Shown here in pieces: positions 48,350 through 61,944 of a DNA stretch of 64,000 bases. Source of the stretch: Zerene cesonia (taxonomy: Eukaryota; Arthropoda; Insecta; Lepidoptera; Pieridae); NCBI RefSeq assembly GCF_012273895.1, contig NW_024045132.1, positions 1,674,001-1,738,000 on the forward strand, read 5' to 3'. Both the position numbers and the translations under genes were made by a program. Every line of letters begins with the position of its first letter. Position 1 is the stretch's first letter. A model generated the notes under the pieces. It ran no database searches and was not told where the DNA came from. It saw only the letters and a list, made by a program, of their open reading frames with translations.

Positions 48350-48903
48350 TAAATTGAAGCACAGTGAGCCCTCCCTCTCCGAATGAGCGCTGCCAACAGT
48401 GAAGAGCACTTGAGACTCTGGCGAGAACATCCGAACGACGATATTTGCTGGTCCGAGGGTTAGCTCGCTGCATCCTTTTTGCTCGTGGAACCGCGCGACG
48501 TTAGGCGGGCGGGAGGCGCCGGTACAGCGTCACTCACGTCGACTCGGTTCCCTCGGTCGTGTGTCCGAACCTCTCCTGTCCGTGACGTACGATCGCTCCA
48601 AGCTTACCGGTACTAACTTGAGCTAACCGCGTCCCCGACGTGGAAATTTCGTTCCCATCCACTTCACTAATTAACAAAAACCTCCCCGTACCCTATTACC
48701 TTTTTAAAAATTATTTTAAAGTTTTCTGGCCAGTTCGCTTACTGATTTATTATTAAAGTTTTCTTTAGTGTATAAATATTGGCGACTATTTTGGACATTG
48801 TGGAATTATATTAACTAAATACTGTGGGTGTATAAAAGGTATTGCGGATTGTAAAAGTCGTGAAAACTGAAGCCGGCCGGTCTCATTTACATCTGTCAAG
48901 TAG
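48350..48903 (+). promoter_or_regulatory. CpG-rich promoter and noncoding first exon ending in a splice donor
   Basis: About 48350-48660 is the most GC- and CG-rich unique stretch in the window (CGCGCGACG, GGCGGGCGGGAGGCGCCGG, GTGACGTACGATCG). It is followed by an AT-rich part with a TATAAAAG at 48831-48838 and a strong donor AAGTAG|GTAAGTA at 48903/48904. Many stops in all plus frames before the donor make it noncoding. Start could be in the GC-rich block or about 25-30 nt after the TATA box. The gene would be on plus with coding exons beyond 64000. Confidence 0.5.
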
Positions 48904-51900
48904 GTAAGTATTTGCCTCGTCTGCTTTTTAATATCCGCTCTTCAAGTAGCTCTTTTTAGATGTCTATACTTTTACAGTCAAAGGGAATGCTTAATTGCAT
49001 TTACATCATTGTAGAACGTAACCGCGTTTATTAAGAACCATTGCGGACTTTTTATTAAAATAGTTGCTTATTTTGAGTAGGATTTTTAATTAGCGAATAA
49101 TGTTTAACTTTAGCTATTTTTTCTACACAGCTATTTATATATGTAGTTGTGTTAAAGAACATTATAAAATTAAACTTTAGACAAAAACGTAACCGTCTCG
49201 CATATAACTAACGTAAGTCGGATACTAACGTAATACACAGTTTTATTCACGAGACTTGCAAAAAAGTTTCAAACTTTATCATTCGTTGCAGACAGATAAC
49301 ACGAGCAGCTTATACGCTTATTTCAATTTACATACACATCTCGAGGTAGCCCAGTTCCGACACCCGTATTCATAGTTACGTACTCAAACATCATATCACC
49401 GCCACCAAGTTATATCGTCAAGTTTGCCGCTTATGCCGATAGTAGGTACCGTATAATATTATTGCATTGCTTTTACTTCTAGATGTGTATTTGAAGGTGC
49501 AGAAAAGTTATATGTATTTCACAAATATTATTGATTGTAGATCACATTCTTAATATAAATATTTAGATTGAAAACAAAATTTTCCACTAATGGAATTTTA
49601 GTAAATCATATTAAGAGAGTTGTAGCACACAAAGACATATGAGTAATGCTATGAGATAGCTTAAACTCGCAATATGTTTTCTTATGTGGGAAGAATAAAG
49701 AATAAGGAAAATCGGACACTTCGTCAGATTCACTCGTATGTAATCGCTGTTAACTCCATCAAAGAATATGTATTTATATCCTGCGCTAACATTACATTAA
49801 ATTTGTTGTAATTTTTCAGTCCAAAATATAAATTATCGGTTGTTTGAGCAGAAAATTGCACCGTTTACTCCCAGCGTCAAAGAGGACAGCGCTGAAGTGT
49901 CGATACATACATTAACCGTTCGTCCACTGAACCGCTTAGAATATATTAAGTAGCTGCGCTCTCACTAGAACTCGGCTGAGAGCACGCTGTTCCAAAATGA
50001 CAGCAATAGAAAACACATAATTTGTTTCACGCAAGGAGGACGGCACTATACATTTATCTTGACGTTTTAATGATGTGCGTTTAGCATTTCATACAATTAT
50101 TTTGTATGAAATTATATTATCATAGTTATTGTTGTATTGCTACCCTTTTGAATAATGATGCTTATGCGAGGATAAGCGTTTTATAGTCAACGCTAACATT
50201 GATATAGTATTGTATACGAAAACATAAATAATATGAAATATTTTAATATTATTAATGTAAGTAATGTATGTAACAATGCAATTAACGTTACATTAAAATT
50301 GTCAGACGTTCAGAGTTGCTTATTCTTAACCTATAATAAATTAATCAATAGATAGGTGACTAGTTCCAAGAATCTCTTTAAATTTATTATAAGCTCATTG
50401 AATTATGTATTTTAATGCAATAAAGAGTGTCTTTAATTCATTTATTCTCAAGTTAAACATTTATTGAAAAAATGTTCTAAACCTCTTTACTTTCCGTACG
50501 TGCCTTTTTGTAAAATTAGTAAGGTATAAATAGTATTACCCGGGCAGAATCAAATTATAATTAGAAACTTCACAGTTGATTCAATTGCTAACCATATTAC
50601 GCATTCTGTGTTAATCTTTAAACCTTTATAATCATCCAAAGCAATTCTTTTTATCATTAAAATTTATCATAGGCCATGCAATTCCATTTTTAAAGTTTTA
50701 AGTTATGTGGACAAAAAGGAGATATGTAATTAATTACATAATAAATTGATTAAAGTACTTGTCGAATACTTTATATGTATTACTTTGTGTGTATAAAGCG
50801 TTCTCTATCTGTTAATAATAAGAGTATGTTTATTAATATTTTTATTGGAAATTAAGACTGACATAAAATGAAAGGTAAATACGATAACAAAACGTGTAAG
50901 AACGTCAATAAAAGTGTCTAGAAACTTCGTAAATGCATTTATTATTTATAATATCAAATACAAATATCAATATGATGAGAAAATATATGGTAGACCCTAG
51001 AACTAGGCGTATGATTCTCGATCTGTCAAGATAGATGTGAAAACTTATTGTCTTCTTATATCAATAAATTGCAACGTTTAAAATATGAATTTACGTATAT
51101 TATAAATTATATTTTGCTATCAATTGGAACTTTAATTACTTCATTATCAATTTGTTGAAAATTGAACTTTATCTATTACAACGTTTTGATGAAAGACATT
51201 TTCATCTAACGTTTTCAAATTACAAAATCGCTTATTGAAAAGCAATTTTCTTAATGTGGACTCCGCTTTATAAAACTTTTCAATGCGGTTTTACACTCTC
51301 TGCTTGTATTCAAATTTAATTACACACCGTAAAAGAGAGTTTTGTTAAAAACCAATACCTTAGAGAAATTTGGTTGAGCACCTTTGAAAATCACTACCTT
51401 GTAATTATGAAAACAAACAACTTTTAGCATTATATATAAAGAGAAATAACAAAAATAAAACTTCACCGAACATAGTTATTCTAACGTATTAATTTCAATC
51501 GGTAATACAATTTGAAAATATAAAATCACAAATTTCAATTTTGCACCTCCAATATCTAGTTGCGAAAATTATATAAGAAAACAGAATGACTTAGATACTC
51601 ATTAGTGAATTATTAAGTTTCTTTTACTAAAAGCATCAATCATTTGCAAATTGTGTAGAGAACGCTGCAAATTATACCCTTTTACTTTGTTTTTAAAGCT
51701 CAAATTTAATGGTTGTCTGTTAGTTGCGACATTTCTAATAGAATATGTAGTAAAATAGGACAGTTTTTCTGAACAAAAAAGAGTGTGGCTTCATCAATTA
51801 TTGTGTTACAATCTGGCATCTGAGTTCTTGTATATTCCAAGGGTATTTTAAAAGCTATAAAGTGCATTTGTAAATGAGTTGTTAAAAAGTTACATAGCCT

Positions 51901-54900
51901 CGTAACTCAAAGTAAAATCCTTCGTTGAATTGAGGTAAAACTCAATCATAACATATTTGTTTATTTAAGTACCTACATCAACCGCCAGATGAGTACGAGA
52001 TGAATATTGCATATTAAATTGAAAAGGGTTACATTACACTCGTACTTTGGCCTTTTTCACAAAGCCTGCTAAAACGGCTGGCCATCCCTTCACACATTAC
52101 GTGACTAAAGTTGTCAACTTATCTCAGTCGAAAACAGAACAAATGCGTATAAACTTTCTCCTTTAGAGTCTCCCCGAGTTAAATTATATACGCTCGGGGG
52201 TGCAAAAATTGAGATGTATACCACTATAGGGACCTTGCGAATTATTGTCGTCGACCTAGATGTTCCGGCCGCTGCAAATATTATTGCCGTACCATTCATA
52301 TTTCATATAGCACTGTGAATAGAATTGTGTTTTATTGAATATCGGTCGTAATATTGATATAGGGAGAAAGTTTGCTTGAGCACCTTTATATTCGCAATAT
52401 GTAGGCGGATAACACGTACATTCATTTAATTTCGTCAAAGGATAGTGATAACAAGTTTTTATATCATTTATGTCTTTAGCTGATTTTGATTATAGCCCTT
52501 TTCTCAACACGGATTAACGCGTATATTTGTTAAAAGTTAGACGTCTCATATGTCAGTTATTGATTGATGTACGTATATCCTGTTTAAACTAACACGTTCC
52601 TTAATTATTCTATGCCCTCAATTAAATATTATAAAACATAAACTTCTATACTTTGATATTACGAACACAATTGTGGTTTTTGGATAATGGGTTCAGACCT
52701 AAATAATATTACATTTGACTTGAAACATTTATTCCTTAATATTTAGAAAAAGTTGTATTGGTGGAAGATCTATTCATAACTGTATATGGGTAGGAGCTAA
52801 CCTCTAATGTCTCGCACAACTCGTGTAGCTGGTTCAGTGAAACCCACTACTGTGAATTGAAAGCCGCAATGCAACTCTATACCACTTTTTCTCTATTGTA
52901 CCGACAGCATAAACATAGATTTAAAATTTTCCTTTATAAATCAGTGAATATGTACATTTAAAATTTCGCTGCTATAACTCAATTTTAATATAATTAACTT
53001 ATTGAAAATTAAGTGACCTGACATTGAGGAATTATTTTTATTATGGATTAATCGAATATCACATGTACATTATATCATACGTAGAATATAGGAAATGAGT
53101 ACCTAAATGCAATTATACAATTCTATGGGACAAAAAATTTGTTTGTTGTCCCATAAAATTGCGCATAATGTACAAACAATTAAGCAATGTAATCAATGCT
53201 TTTGTTACCATTGGTTAATACCAAAGCTCTAACAATGTTTTGAAATTAAACTACTGACTAAATAAACAAAATTAACAGTTGAAATAAAATCCGTGAACTC
53301 TTTGATGTACACCTTCGAAGCCTCTGAGATAATCGCTACTTAATTAGTCCAACGAGTACTTTCGTATAATACTAGTCTATAAACTCGTGAGTTTTCATCA
53401 CATTTCAGTTCGAAGTGAGTTGTAAAAAGAAATTTTACTGCTTTCACATCATAAAGTTTCGAATGCGATGAATTTTATATTGATCAGTCGGTGGGTATAA
53501 GAATCTTACGAAAGAGCAAGGGTCGAGTGATCTGCATTAGGTCAAGGAAGGAATTTTTGTAGAGCCTCATTATCAGCACATTGACTTCACGTCTGATCAC
53601 CGTCCGGTAATGCGGGGTAATTTTCCACATGTACGCTATAATTGCTTAGCCTAGCTATTGAGAGATAAAGTTAAATATAAATAATATAAGGAAATGTAAT
53701 GAACGAAAAAGGGTATGTGATAGCACAATGTTCTATATTTAAAAAAAAAATTAACTCCTCGAGTTTCATTATATTAGTATTTTATTATATATAGCAATTA
53801 TATAAAAATTTTAAATATACCCACTTGACACGGCAAAAATTATTTTTTATTTTCATACAACTTCAACGATGAGGCAAGTGGTATGGCATGCGGTAATTCC
53901 TTACGGAATGTGTCGGGAATGCTAATATCAGAATGCGAGTAATTAGAAATTTTCATATTAATTTAATAGACATCGTTGGCATACTGTAAACATGGATATT
54001 TAGTTCGTATTGATGCATTTGCCTGAAACGCACTCTAATGCAGCTAAAATATTATTTACCATTCAAATTAGTTATAACCAATTAGTAGCTTGTTAAAATG
54101 TAAATGATACATTGTTCCAGTTTATCGGAAAGAGCATATCCATGTCATTATTAATAACATTATGTTGTTTAATACAAGAAAGTAGAGAATTTGTAGAGGA
54201 CCTAGCAAGGAAGATGAAATCCTTCATCGAGTACAGGAGGATCCTCTAAGTAAATTGATAGTCAGTAAGACTCCAATGGATAAAGCCGGGAAGTTTTGTG
54301 AACGATTTGTAGCGAAAACAAATCACAATCGCCTAGAAATGTCTTATTATTACATCATTAAATCTCCTAGTTATCGAAAAGTAGATCGGTTTTTATAGCG
54401 CTGTATAATTTGATTCCTTGTAACAGTACATGAAAACGGTTAAATGTAATTATTTGATAAAAAGTATAGTCGTACTGCTGGGTAACGGTAAGGGCAGGTT
54501 GCACTAGAAGTGCGAGTGTCAACAACCTAATGCTAGTATAGTTGGTGTTATATTATCTGTGCTAATGCCTACAATTGCGCCCGACAATTTTTTTAAGTTT
54601 ACCGAGTGCTTTTAGACCAATAAAATAGCATCATAAGTATATAATGTTGTTGGCATATTTTATTTATATTATTTCGTTCCTTATTGGCATTTATTTTTAT
54701 TATCTAGTATGCGAAGTGTTAGTACATTTGAATTTTGTGTCAATTCGTATAATAATGTATTAAATTGTATTAACTTATAGTTAGTATTCCGCCTCGGATT
54801 TGCTGTATCTCTCAGTGATCACGCACATTGGCAACGGTGAAAGAATTTCAAGAATCCATCTACAGTCATTGAGATAAGCGTATTCATGCAAACAAACAAA

Positions 54901-55725
54901 CTCAAAAAATTCTTTATATTGAGTATAGATACTATAGATATAAATAAGTTATACTATGAATGCATCTATAAAATACACCCTTGCTTGACTCAAAATTTGC
55001 AAATAATTCGTATTTCATCGACCACAGAATATATTCGTTTGTCCCATTCAGAAACTTTTATGCAGTGCGCTCCACGTATAATATTGAATGTTACACTTGC
55101 ATGGAACGAACCAAATACAGGCAATAGAATAAAAGATCTGAGTAGAACTGTATTGAAACATATTTCATGATAAAAAAGGGGATTGGAAATAACCATGTTT
55201 CCGCATGGACAAGGCGAATATTGCATTTTGCTCGGTTGATGTGTCGACTGCATGCTAAATAACTTAGCAAGCTTCGGGCGAATGTAGTGTATTGATTTGA
55301 GATATTTTCGATGATGGTAGACTGTTTATTGAGATTCAGGTCGCTGGTCATTTGTCTGGTGTGGAGTCGAAGTAGCCAGCGCCTAATTTTAACATTAATC
55401 AATTTATGTATCGTTTTGTTCTTTTTTATTTTAAGAAGAGGATAACTTGTGCATGTTTTTAAATATGCCTATCACGATATAATTAACTTAACCAATATGA
55501 AAGTTTAAGGTGCTTTAGCAGTATTCAGATAATCGGTAAAGCGATTTTTTGAATATTATTTATTGGGAGTATAATATACGATAATCGCTTATCCTATTAA
55601 TATATCATTGTATGATTTATATTTAGCTTAAAAAACATAGACGTTGAAAATTAAAATAATCTTTAAAACAGTACAAAAATTTGTATGACATTTTCATATA
55701 TTATTGAGAATCCTATCCTATTCTA
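48904..55725. other. possible long first intron, mostly unique AT-rich DNA
   Basis: Repeat-poor compared with the left half of the window. It contains the hairpin at 53118-53161. Open frames at 52114-52438, 54886-55170 (plus) and 54990-55402 (minus), and a 70-codon plus frame from about 54182, are unsupported by splice sites or family. Confidence 0.4.
53118..53161. repeat. hairpin, 15 of 16 pairs, 12-nt loop
   Basis: CAATTCTATGGGACAA (53118-53133) pairs with TTGTCCCATAAAATTG (53146-53161). The central CTATGGGACAA/TTGTCCCATA part has one mismatch. No family recognised. Confidence 0.8.
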
Positions 55726-55814
55726 TCCTACAAATATTATAAATGCGAAAGTTTGTAAGGATGTAAGCGTGTTTGTTGCTCACTTACGCGGGTGAAACCG
55801 CGGGGCGCAGCTAG
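55726..55814 (+). mobile_element. 89-bp Helitron-like deletion derivative
   Basis: It keeps only the two ends of the 7729-type family: TCCTACAAATATTATAAATG...GTTTGTAAGGATG at the left and CTTACGCGGGTGAAACCGCG...CTAG at the right, flanked by A and T. The roughly 110-bp middle of the sister copies is absent. Confidence 0.8.
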
Positions 55815-55834
55815 TATTCATATAAATTCATTTA

Positions 55835-56213
55835 TACAAGGTGTCCCGCCGTTGGTGTACTATGCTCAACGGAACATAGTTTTTAATACGCTAATTACTT
55901 GAAAAGTACTAATAAAATCTCGGATCTTTTTTTTTTATAAGATTACTTCTTAAAACTTTATGTGTACCCCCCTCACTGACCACTTATCCACTTTCCACCC
56001 GCACAATTGCGTTTAATATTATGATTTCAGAGGCACAATGTTCTCATAGTGGCGCGGTATATTATGCTGGCTTAACTAGCGATATAAACATATATTTATA
56101 GGAAAAATCAAATAAGAAATTTTGTGCGTCGTTTTGTTGTTTAAGTATTTTTACCGTAATCTGAGATTTCAAAACTATTTAAGCATAGTACATCATCGGC
56201 CGGACACCCTGTA
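55835..56213. mobile_element. MITE with ATACARGGTGTCC terminal inverted repeats
   Basis: The left end ATACAAGGTGTCCCGCCG (from 55834) and the complement of the right end ATACAGGGTGTCCGGCCG match at 16 of 18 bases. TA dinucleotides flank both sides, consistent with a TA target duplication as in the Tc1/mariner group. About 379 bp, no transposase frame. It lies 20 bp from the Helitron derivative at 55814. Confidence 0.7.
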
Positions 56214-57042
56214 TAATGGTAATATTGATACGAACGACTTCAGGTTATTTAAGTTTTTTAGGCAGTTTGTAGCGGATATTTGTAGATGTCAATCCATCAA
56301 TCCTACAACGACTAGAAGGCCCTTTTATGAAAACGACTCCTTCCCGCCAAAAACAAATATTACCGCCGCGTTCGATGTTATTTTAAATCACCGATACATG
56401 TTATTTTTATGGGAAAAATAATAAATGTTTGTATCTACTTCAAATTCGGGATTTCCAATAATAAAACCATTGCTCCATTCAAAACAATCACTCGACTCAA
56501 ACTGTTGTACGTTTTATGATGCGATATTCTGTGTTATAATTCCAACACACGTGGCAAAACAATTTTAGTAACCTTAACATGATACATACAAAATGTCAGC
56601 TTAATAAATATAGCGCGAGATCCGCATCACTGCTGTCTGGGAGTGGAGCCAAGATATTGGCGCTACCGCGTTGCCTTCCTATACATTTTATGTATTTTCG
56701 CTTAAAACGCTTACATATTTCATGAGAAAATAAATGTAAATTGTAATAATCGTATTGGTTTGGTAAGAATGTTATCAGTTTGAATAGCTTTATTATTGTA
56801 CTTGGATAGATTTGAATTCTACATACAATGTGACACGAAACATTACATTAAAAAATACGAATGAATTTCGTTTTTGCGTGTGATGCGTCAAAAGTTGTGT
56901 TAAAAATTATGTCTATCCTAATAAATTATGTAATCCCATGTTAAAATTCAAGATGAATTGACAAATTGGTACCATTGACATTTGTATCCAATAACTGTTG
57001 TGGGTAAACAGATGTGTGTGTGTTAATTTTATTATGTTTATA
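56214..57042. other. intergenic or intronic, nothing recognised
   Basis: AT-rich. A 99-codon plus frame at 56122-56421 starts inside the MITE and is not supported. Confidence 0.4.
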
Positions 57043-57256
57043 CTAGCTGCGCCCCGCGGATTAACCCGCGTAAATCCGTATCCCGTAGGAATATCAGGAT
57101 AAAAAGTTGCTAATATGTTATTCCAGTTGTCCAGCTATCTACGTACCAAATTTTATTGCAATTGGTTCAGTAGTTTTTGCGTGAAAGAGTAACAAACAAA
57201 CACACACACACACACACACATCCTTACAATCTTTCGCATTTATAATATTAGTGGGA
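57043..57256 (-). mobile_element. non-autonomous Helitron-like element with CA repeat
   Basis: Same family as 7729-7927, with CTAG at 57043-57046 and the mirrored TC start at 57256. It carries an internal (AC)n expansion at about 57200-57220 that makes it longer than its sisters. Confidence 0.8.
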
Positions 57257-57305
57257 TTGTTGGTCTATTAGGCGACTGCCTCTGCTTTAAATATTTTAGA
57301 TACTA

Positions 57306-57490
57306 CTAGCTTTTGCCCGCGCCTTCGCCCGCTTTGAATTCGGAGCAGTAGATGTTATTATACATATAAACCCTCCTCTTGAATCACTCTATCTATCAAA
57401 CTAACCCAGCAAAATCCGTTGCGTAGTTATAAAGATTTATGCATACATAGGGACATAGGGACATACAGAGTAAGCGACTTTGTTTTCTAC
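57306..57490 (-). mobile_element. Helitron-like element, fifth type
   Basis: On plus it starts CTAG then cttttgcccgcgccttcgcc and ends near gggacatacagagtaagcga, a well-known lepidopteran repeat layout. The far boundary is approximate. Confidence 0.6.
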
Positions 57491-60400
57491 TACGGTGTGA
57501 TATCATACGTGTTCATTTATTGACCCCTTCATTCTCGATATCCATCCAAATTCATACAAAACGGGATCACCATTACCTGTATCTTCCATTAATACTGCTA
57601 TAAAAAAGTTCTCAATTGCTTCGAATTCAAATTCTGTAATGGATTGGATCGGAAAATACAGCTCCAATCGACGGTAAACAAAATATTACGTTTTATCTTA
57701 GCTAAACATTCTGTTTATTCTGAGTAGCTTTTCTTTGTTATTCATCTTTATTACCTACATTATGTGACTCGAGTTTCTTATGAAATTGCAAATTTATCAT
57801 TTATAGTCAATATGATAAGCTAATAGTATTAGCAAAAGTTAAAATAATTACATAAGAACACGTGATGTTTCAAAAACATTTTTAAAATAAATCATACCTG
57901 CTTTTATAACTATTTGATAAATAACTTCCTGTGTTTTAGTACTTTTTGGTGTAAAAATAGTTTTTCCGGGTGCCATAAATTCTTATACCTCCTGATTGAC
58001 TCATAACATCAACACTTAAAACCGTAAGCCTCTAGTGAGAGGTAAAAAGTTTCCAAGTGGAGTCTACAAGGGGTCTAACGGATCCATAAATAAGCCTTAA
58101 TTAATGTAAGCAATGCAATGAAGGAAATGTGACGCTTTTTCAACAAAACCAAATGAATTATTGAATGTGAAAACGATTGGTCAATACCGTTTTCTTTGAT
58201 TCTATTTTAGGAACATTAGAGCGGTATTATTTCAATTAAATGCATAATAGAATAAGTAAATTAAATAAAAATTAAAAAAAAGGACCCTGACTTACTTTCC
58301 AAATGAAGTTGGAACACACAAAATCGTTTCATCAGTTCAGGAACTATGTTGCACATACAGACACGTCACGTTTATAAGTTGTATCAACCCATTTTTTGGA
58401 GGGTTAAAAAGCTGTTCAAACATTCCAAATCTTCTACTAACAGTTCCTATAATACATTTTATCATATCGCCAGGCCGAAATAAAAAAAAAATCTATTCCC
58501 CTTTAATTGCATAAAACACTTCACAAACAAATAAATACAACAGGTACAAACGTGTACCAACCCACTTATTAGTATCGCAAAGTAAAACACTCCGATTAAA
58601 TTATTGGAGCACGTTCAAACGATTCCGGCTGTTTGCGAAAAGACGAATTCCCTAAGAACGTGAGCGATTTACTTACTCACGACTTTTCTCGCCCGACTTT
58701 GCTTGTCCTCTGATGTTTGTAAACAAGCACTCAGCGTCCGTAAGCGTAAACTGTTTCCGTACTAATTTCCCAGAGATGCATTAAAAGCTCTCAGCTCCGA
58801 GCAAAGTTCGGACGTTAAATTCCAACGGCAAAATTGTTTTCTTTTGTTAACGCTGTAATTACAATACTATCGAAAGTACATTAAAAAGTCGAGCTATTAA
58901 TTTTTTATTAATGTTTTATGCTGGAAATTTCTTTTGCCCATGTTTTAATTCCTTTATCGCGGAAAGCCAATAATAGGTTAATTAAATGGTGATAAACGAT
59001 CCTTTTGTACTATGGATAGTCTTTTATGATAATAATTTTACGTTATACATGAATTTTGTTACACGGCGAATACTATGTCAATGATATTAATGGAAAACAA
59101 AATAGACCTGACATATTGTTGGAGTAATTTTAATAATTTCAATAAAAAATTATCTATGTTGGTAAGTATATTTTGCGATGTTATCAGTATTACTAAAAAG
59201 CAGAGACAACTTAACGTGAGCTAATATTTAGAGAAATTAATATGATTAAATTCTGGATTTATTTAAAGATGGACGTATGTTTATAAATACAGAGTATTAG
59301 ACGGTTAATGATAACATTGATTCATTATACTTGGTCCACTGGCAAACAAAGCGTCCTTCCATTTACTTCCTGGACGGCGATTACGCCTTTGTCGAACACT
59401 GAACGTTCAGAAGCTGATAACATGCTGACAGCGCTTGTGTAAGCCGCACGTCACATGCATCGCAGAAAAGCCTAAAAGTTAACAGAAAATAATGTGCTGC
59501 GTTCTTCCCAAATGATAGTAGATCGTGCAGCATGTGCATGTAGTATTTTAAACGCTTAAAATGTTTAAAATCTCGCTCTGTACTGCACAAATGTTTTCTC
59601 GGTGAATTCAATCGTGTCAATTCTCAAACAAATTCAAACTATCAATCGCACATGGACGCACAAAACAAAATTGTCAAATAGCCCGAATAAAAAATATAAC
59701 TCGTGCGATGTATATTTAAATATAGAATGTTCAATATTTGCCGCGTTATTTAATTTATCCATCTCCGATTTTATTGACCAGTTGTGGTATCAATATTTTG
59801 AGATATTCAATAGCGAAGAATAAATATGAAAAACATCTTTAATATTTAAGAATATTGTCTTACTATTATGTGCTATGCAGAGAGAAAATTGCCAGATATA
59901 ACATAGAAATAATCTACTGATAAGAAATATAAACTTTTCATAAAGCGTATTCTATTTACTGTTCAATAAAAGCGGTCGCATGAAACTTATATAATATATT
60001 TAAAGTTATGTAGTACGCTTCAATTTTTAATCTTTAAATTCCGCATTTTTATGCCAAGAAGACGCCGTTAAAGTGCAGATAAAGCCGGGATTGAGTTTCA
60101 TTGAGTTTTCAGCGTGTCTATAGATGCAAGAGGAATTTTGAGGCGTCTCAATATCACGCGAAGTGAACAAGACGACTGCGTCTCCTCGCCCCCGTGGCTT
60201 CATTGCGGCTCCAGTGAATTTCATTGTTTTGTAATAGCGATAGTTCCTTGAATAAATATTGAAATAAGCTGAACGGCGAGACGCTTACTTACTATTTAAC
60301 GGTATTTCAGCGCTGGCACAATGGATTTAAAATTTGCTTAAAGATTTTGTTTGTGTATTGTTTTTAGGATATAGATTGGGTGACGCTAATGATTGTTTTG

Positions 60401-61257
60401 GGGAATCGTTTATATTTAAAAAACTAAAACAACTTATTGCTTAGCATGTTATTTGCAATTTCATAACAATATTCGAGTTATGAGCATATTTGTCTTCATG
60501 GTCGTGCATGAAACTAGTTATAATATTTTGTATTATTAAATAATTGTATTTTTTATCTTCCTTTTGTTTCTCAAATGGACGAGACGCATCTAATGTAATC
60601 GAACATTAACAATATTTACTGATTGTCGTTAAAATATTAGAAGCAATATAAAGTATGAGTGATGTATGGAATTTTTATATGAAAAAGTATTTGAAATACA
60701 TAAAAAAACGACCGTCGCGACTGCAGATAATGGTGTAAAGCTTCAATCAAACTGAGTGCAAATGGAAAACTACGCCAGGTCAAAACGTTGTATGTACATT
60801 GGTATTTCATTTCTGTGATCGTATACCGTTGATACCATCCATAAATAAGTGCTGTGATGTATTTACTACAGACAATAGAAACTGTATTTGCCTTTAATGG
60901 TTTCTTATGCAAAAATACTCCTGCATTTTTTATATTTAAAAACTTCACAGGTATATATTTATCGAGTGTCTCACTTATATGATTTTTTAAGTATATATAA
61001 CACTTGTTAGTCAAAGCACCAGCAGGTCAACTAGTGTTTAAAATATTAACGAAGAACATAGAAATAATGAGATAATAAAGTATTGAATAAAACTACGACT
61101 ACGTTGAATTTCTCATTAAAATCAAATCGTGATAACTCTTTTAATTAACGCTCGTTTCTATAAAACTACACTTATTCAATTAAATTGACTTATATCGGAC
61201 CTTGAAAAAGAGTTTTGACAAGATTTGTTTCTCAAAATAATTTAATAAAATTTAAAA
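57491..61257. other. unique AT-rich DNA with two less AT-rich patches
   Basis: Patches at about 58610-58840 and 60040-60240 are less AT-rich and CG-containing, and could be regulatory. No splice-supported exon. A 125-codon minus frame at 61014-60637 and a 79-codon one at 59620-59381 are unsupported. Confidence 0.35.
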
Positions 61258-61266
61258 AATCATCAC

Positions 61267-61298
<32 letters not shown>

Positions 61299-61591
61299 GC
61301 CCACACATGTTCCCACTGCTGGGACACAGGCCTCCTATGAGGGTTCAGGCCATAATCCACCACGCGGGCCAAGTGCGGGTTGGCAGATGTCGCATGTCGT
61401 CGAAGTTTTGATTCTTGGACATGCCGGTTTCCTCACGATGTTGTCCTTCACCGTTTTAAGCAGTGGTGATGTTATCCACATTTGCATATAATTTGAAAAA
61501 TCAATTTATTTCCTGCACACTCGCCCGGTCTCGAACCCCGACTTATCGATTTTGAAGTCCGAGGTTCTCACCACTGAGCCACCACTGCTTA
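61258..61591 (-). mobile_element. tRNA-derived SINE with (TGA/ATG)n tail
   Basis: On minus it begins AAGCAGTGGTGGCTCAGTGG. The A box TGGCTCAGTGGTGAGAACC is at 61580-61562 and the B box GGGGTTCGAGACC at 61539-61527, a polymerase III tRNA-type promoter. The body has CACCACTGCTTAAAACGGTG-type and GGCCTGTGTCCCAGCAGTGG motifs, and the 3' tail is an ATG repeat (plus-strand ATC run 61261-61299). Confidence 0.9.
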
Positions 61592-61623
61592 AAAAAAATA
61601 TAATTCGTGTCGAAGTGTTTATT

Positions 61624-61944
61624 GTGGGAGTCGAGCACGCTTCGGCACGAATTGAGCCAGCTCGCACCGGGGAAGTACCACACCCCCACAGAAAACCGGC
61701 GTGAAATAGTGGCATGCCTCTGTGTTTCGTACGGTGAGTGGGGGAGCCGGAGGCCCGTTTCCTTTTCCTCACCCATCCCAGTCCATTCCTTCTTTCCAGT
61801 CGTTAATCCATTCCTTTTCCCTTACCCCAAAAAAGCGGGCAGCGCATTCGCAGAGGCCCTACCTTTGCGAATGTTCATGTGCGGTGGTGATCGCTTACCA
61901 TCAGGCGAACCACCAGCTCAGTTGCTCGCTATGACATAAAAAAA
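61624..61944 (+). mobile_element. SINE-like poly(A) element, full-length young copy
   Basis: Very close to 44268-44590, differing at only a handful of bases, with a short A tail. It inserted about 30 bp from the head of the tRNA-type SINE at 61591. Confidence 0.92.

Noticed and set aside
60637..61014. 125-codon minus frame
   Set aside because: No splice support or recognisable family, and composition typical of AT-rich noncoding DNA.
61527..61580. tRNA gene (A and B boxes)
   Set aside because: The boxes belong to a SINE with a 3' body and ATG tail; no tRNA cloverleaf or anticodon arm can be drawn.
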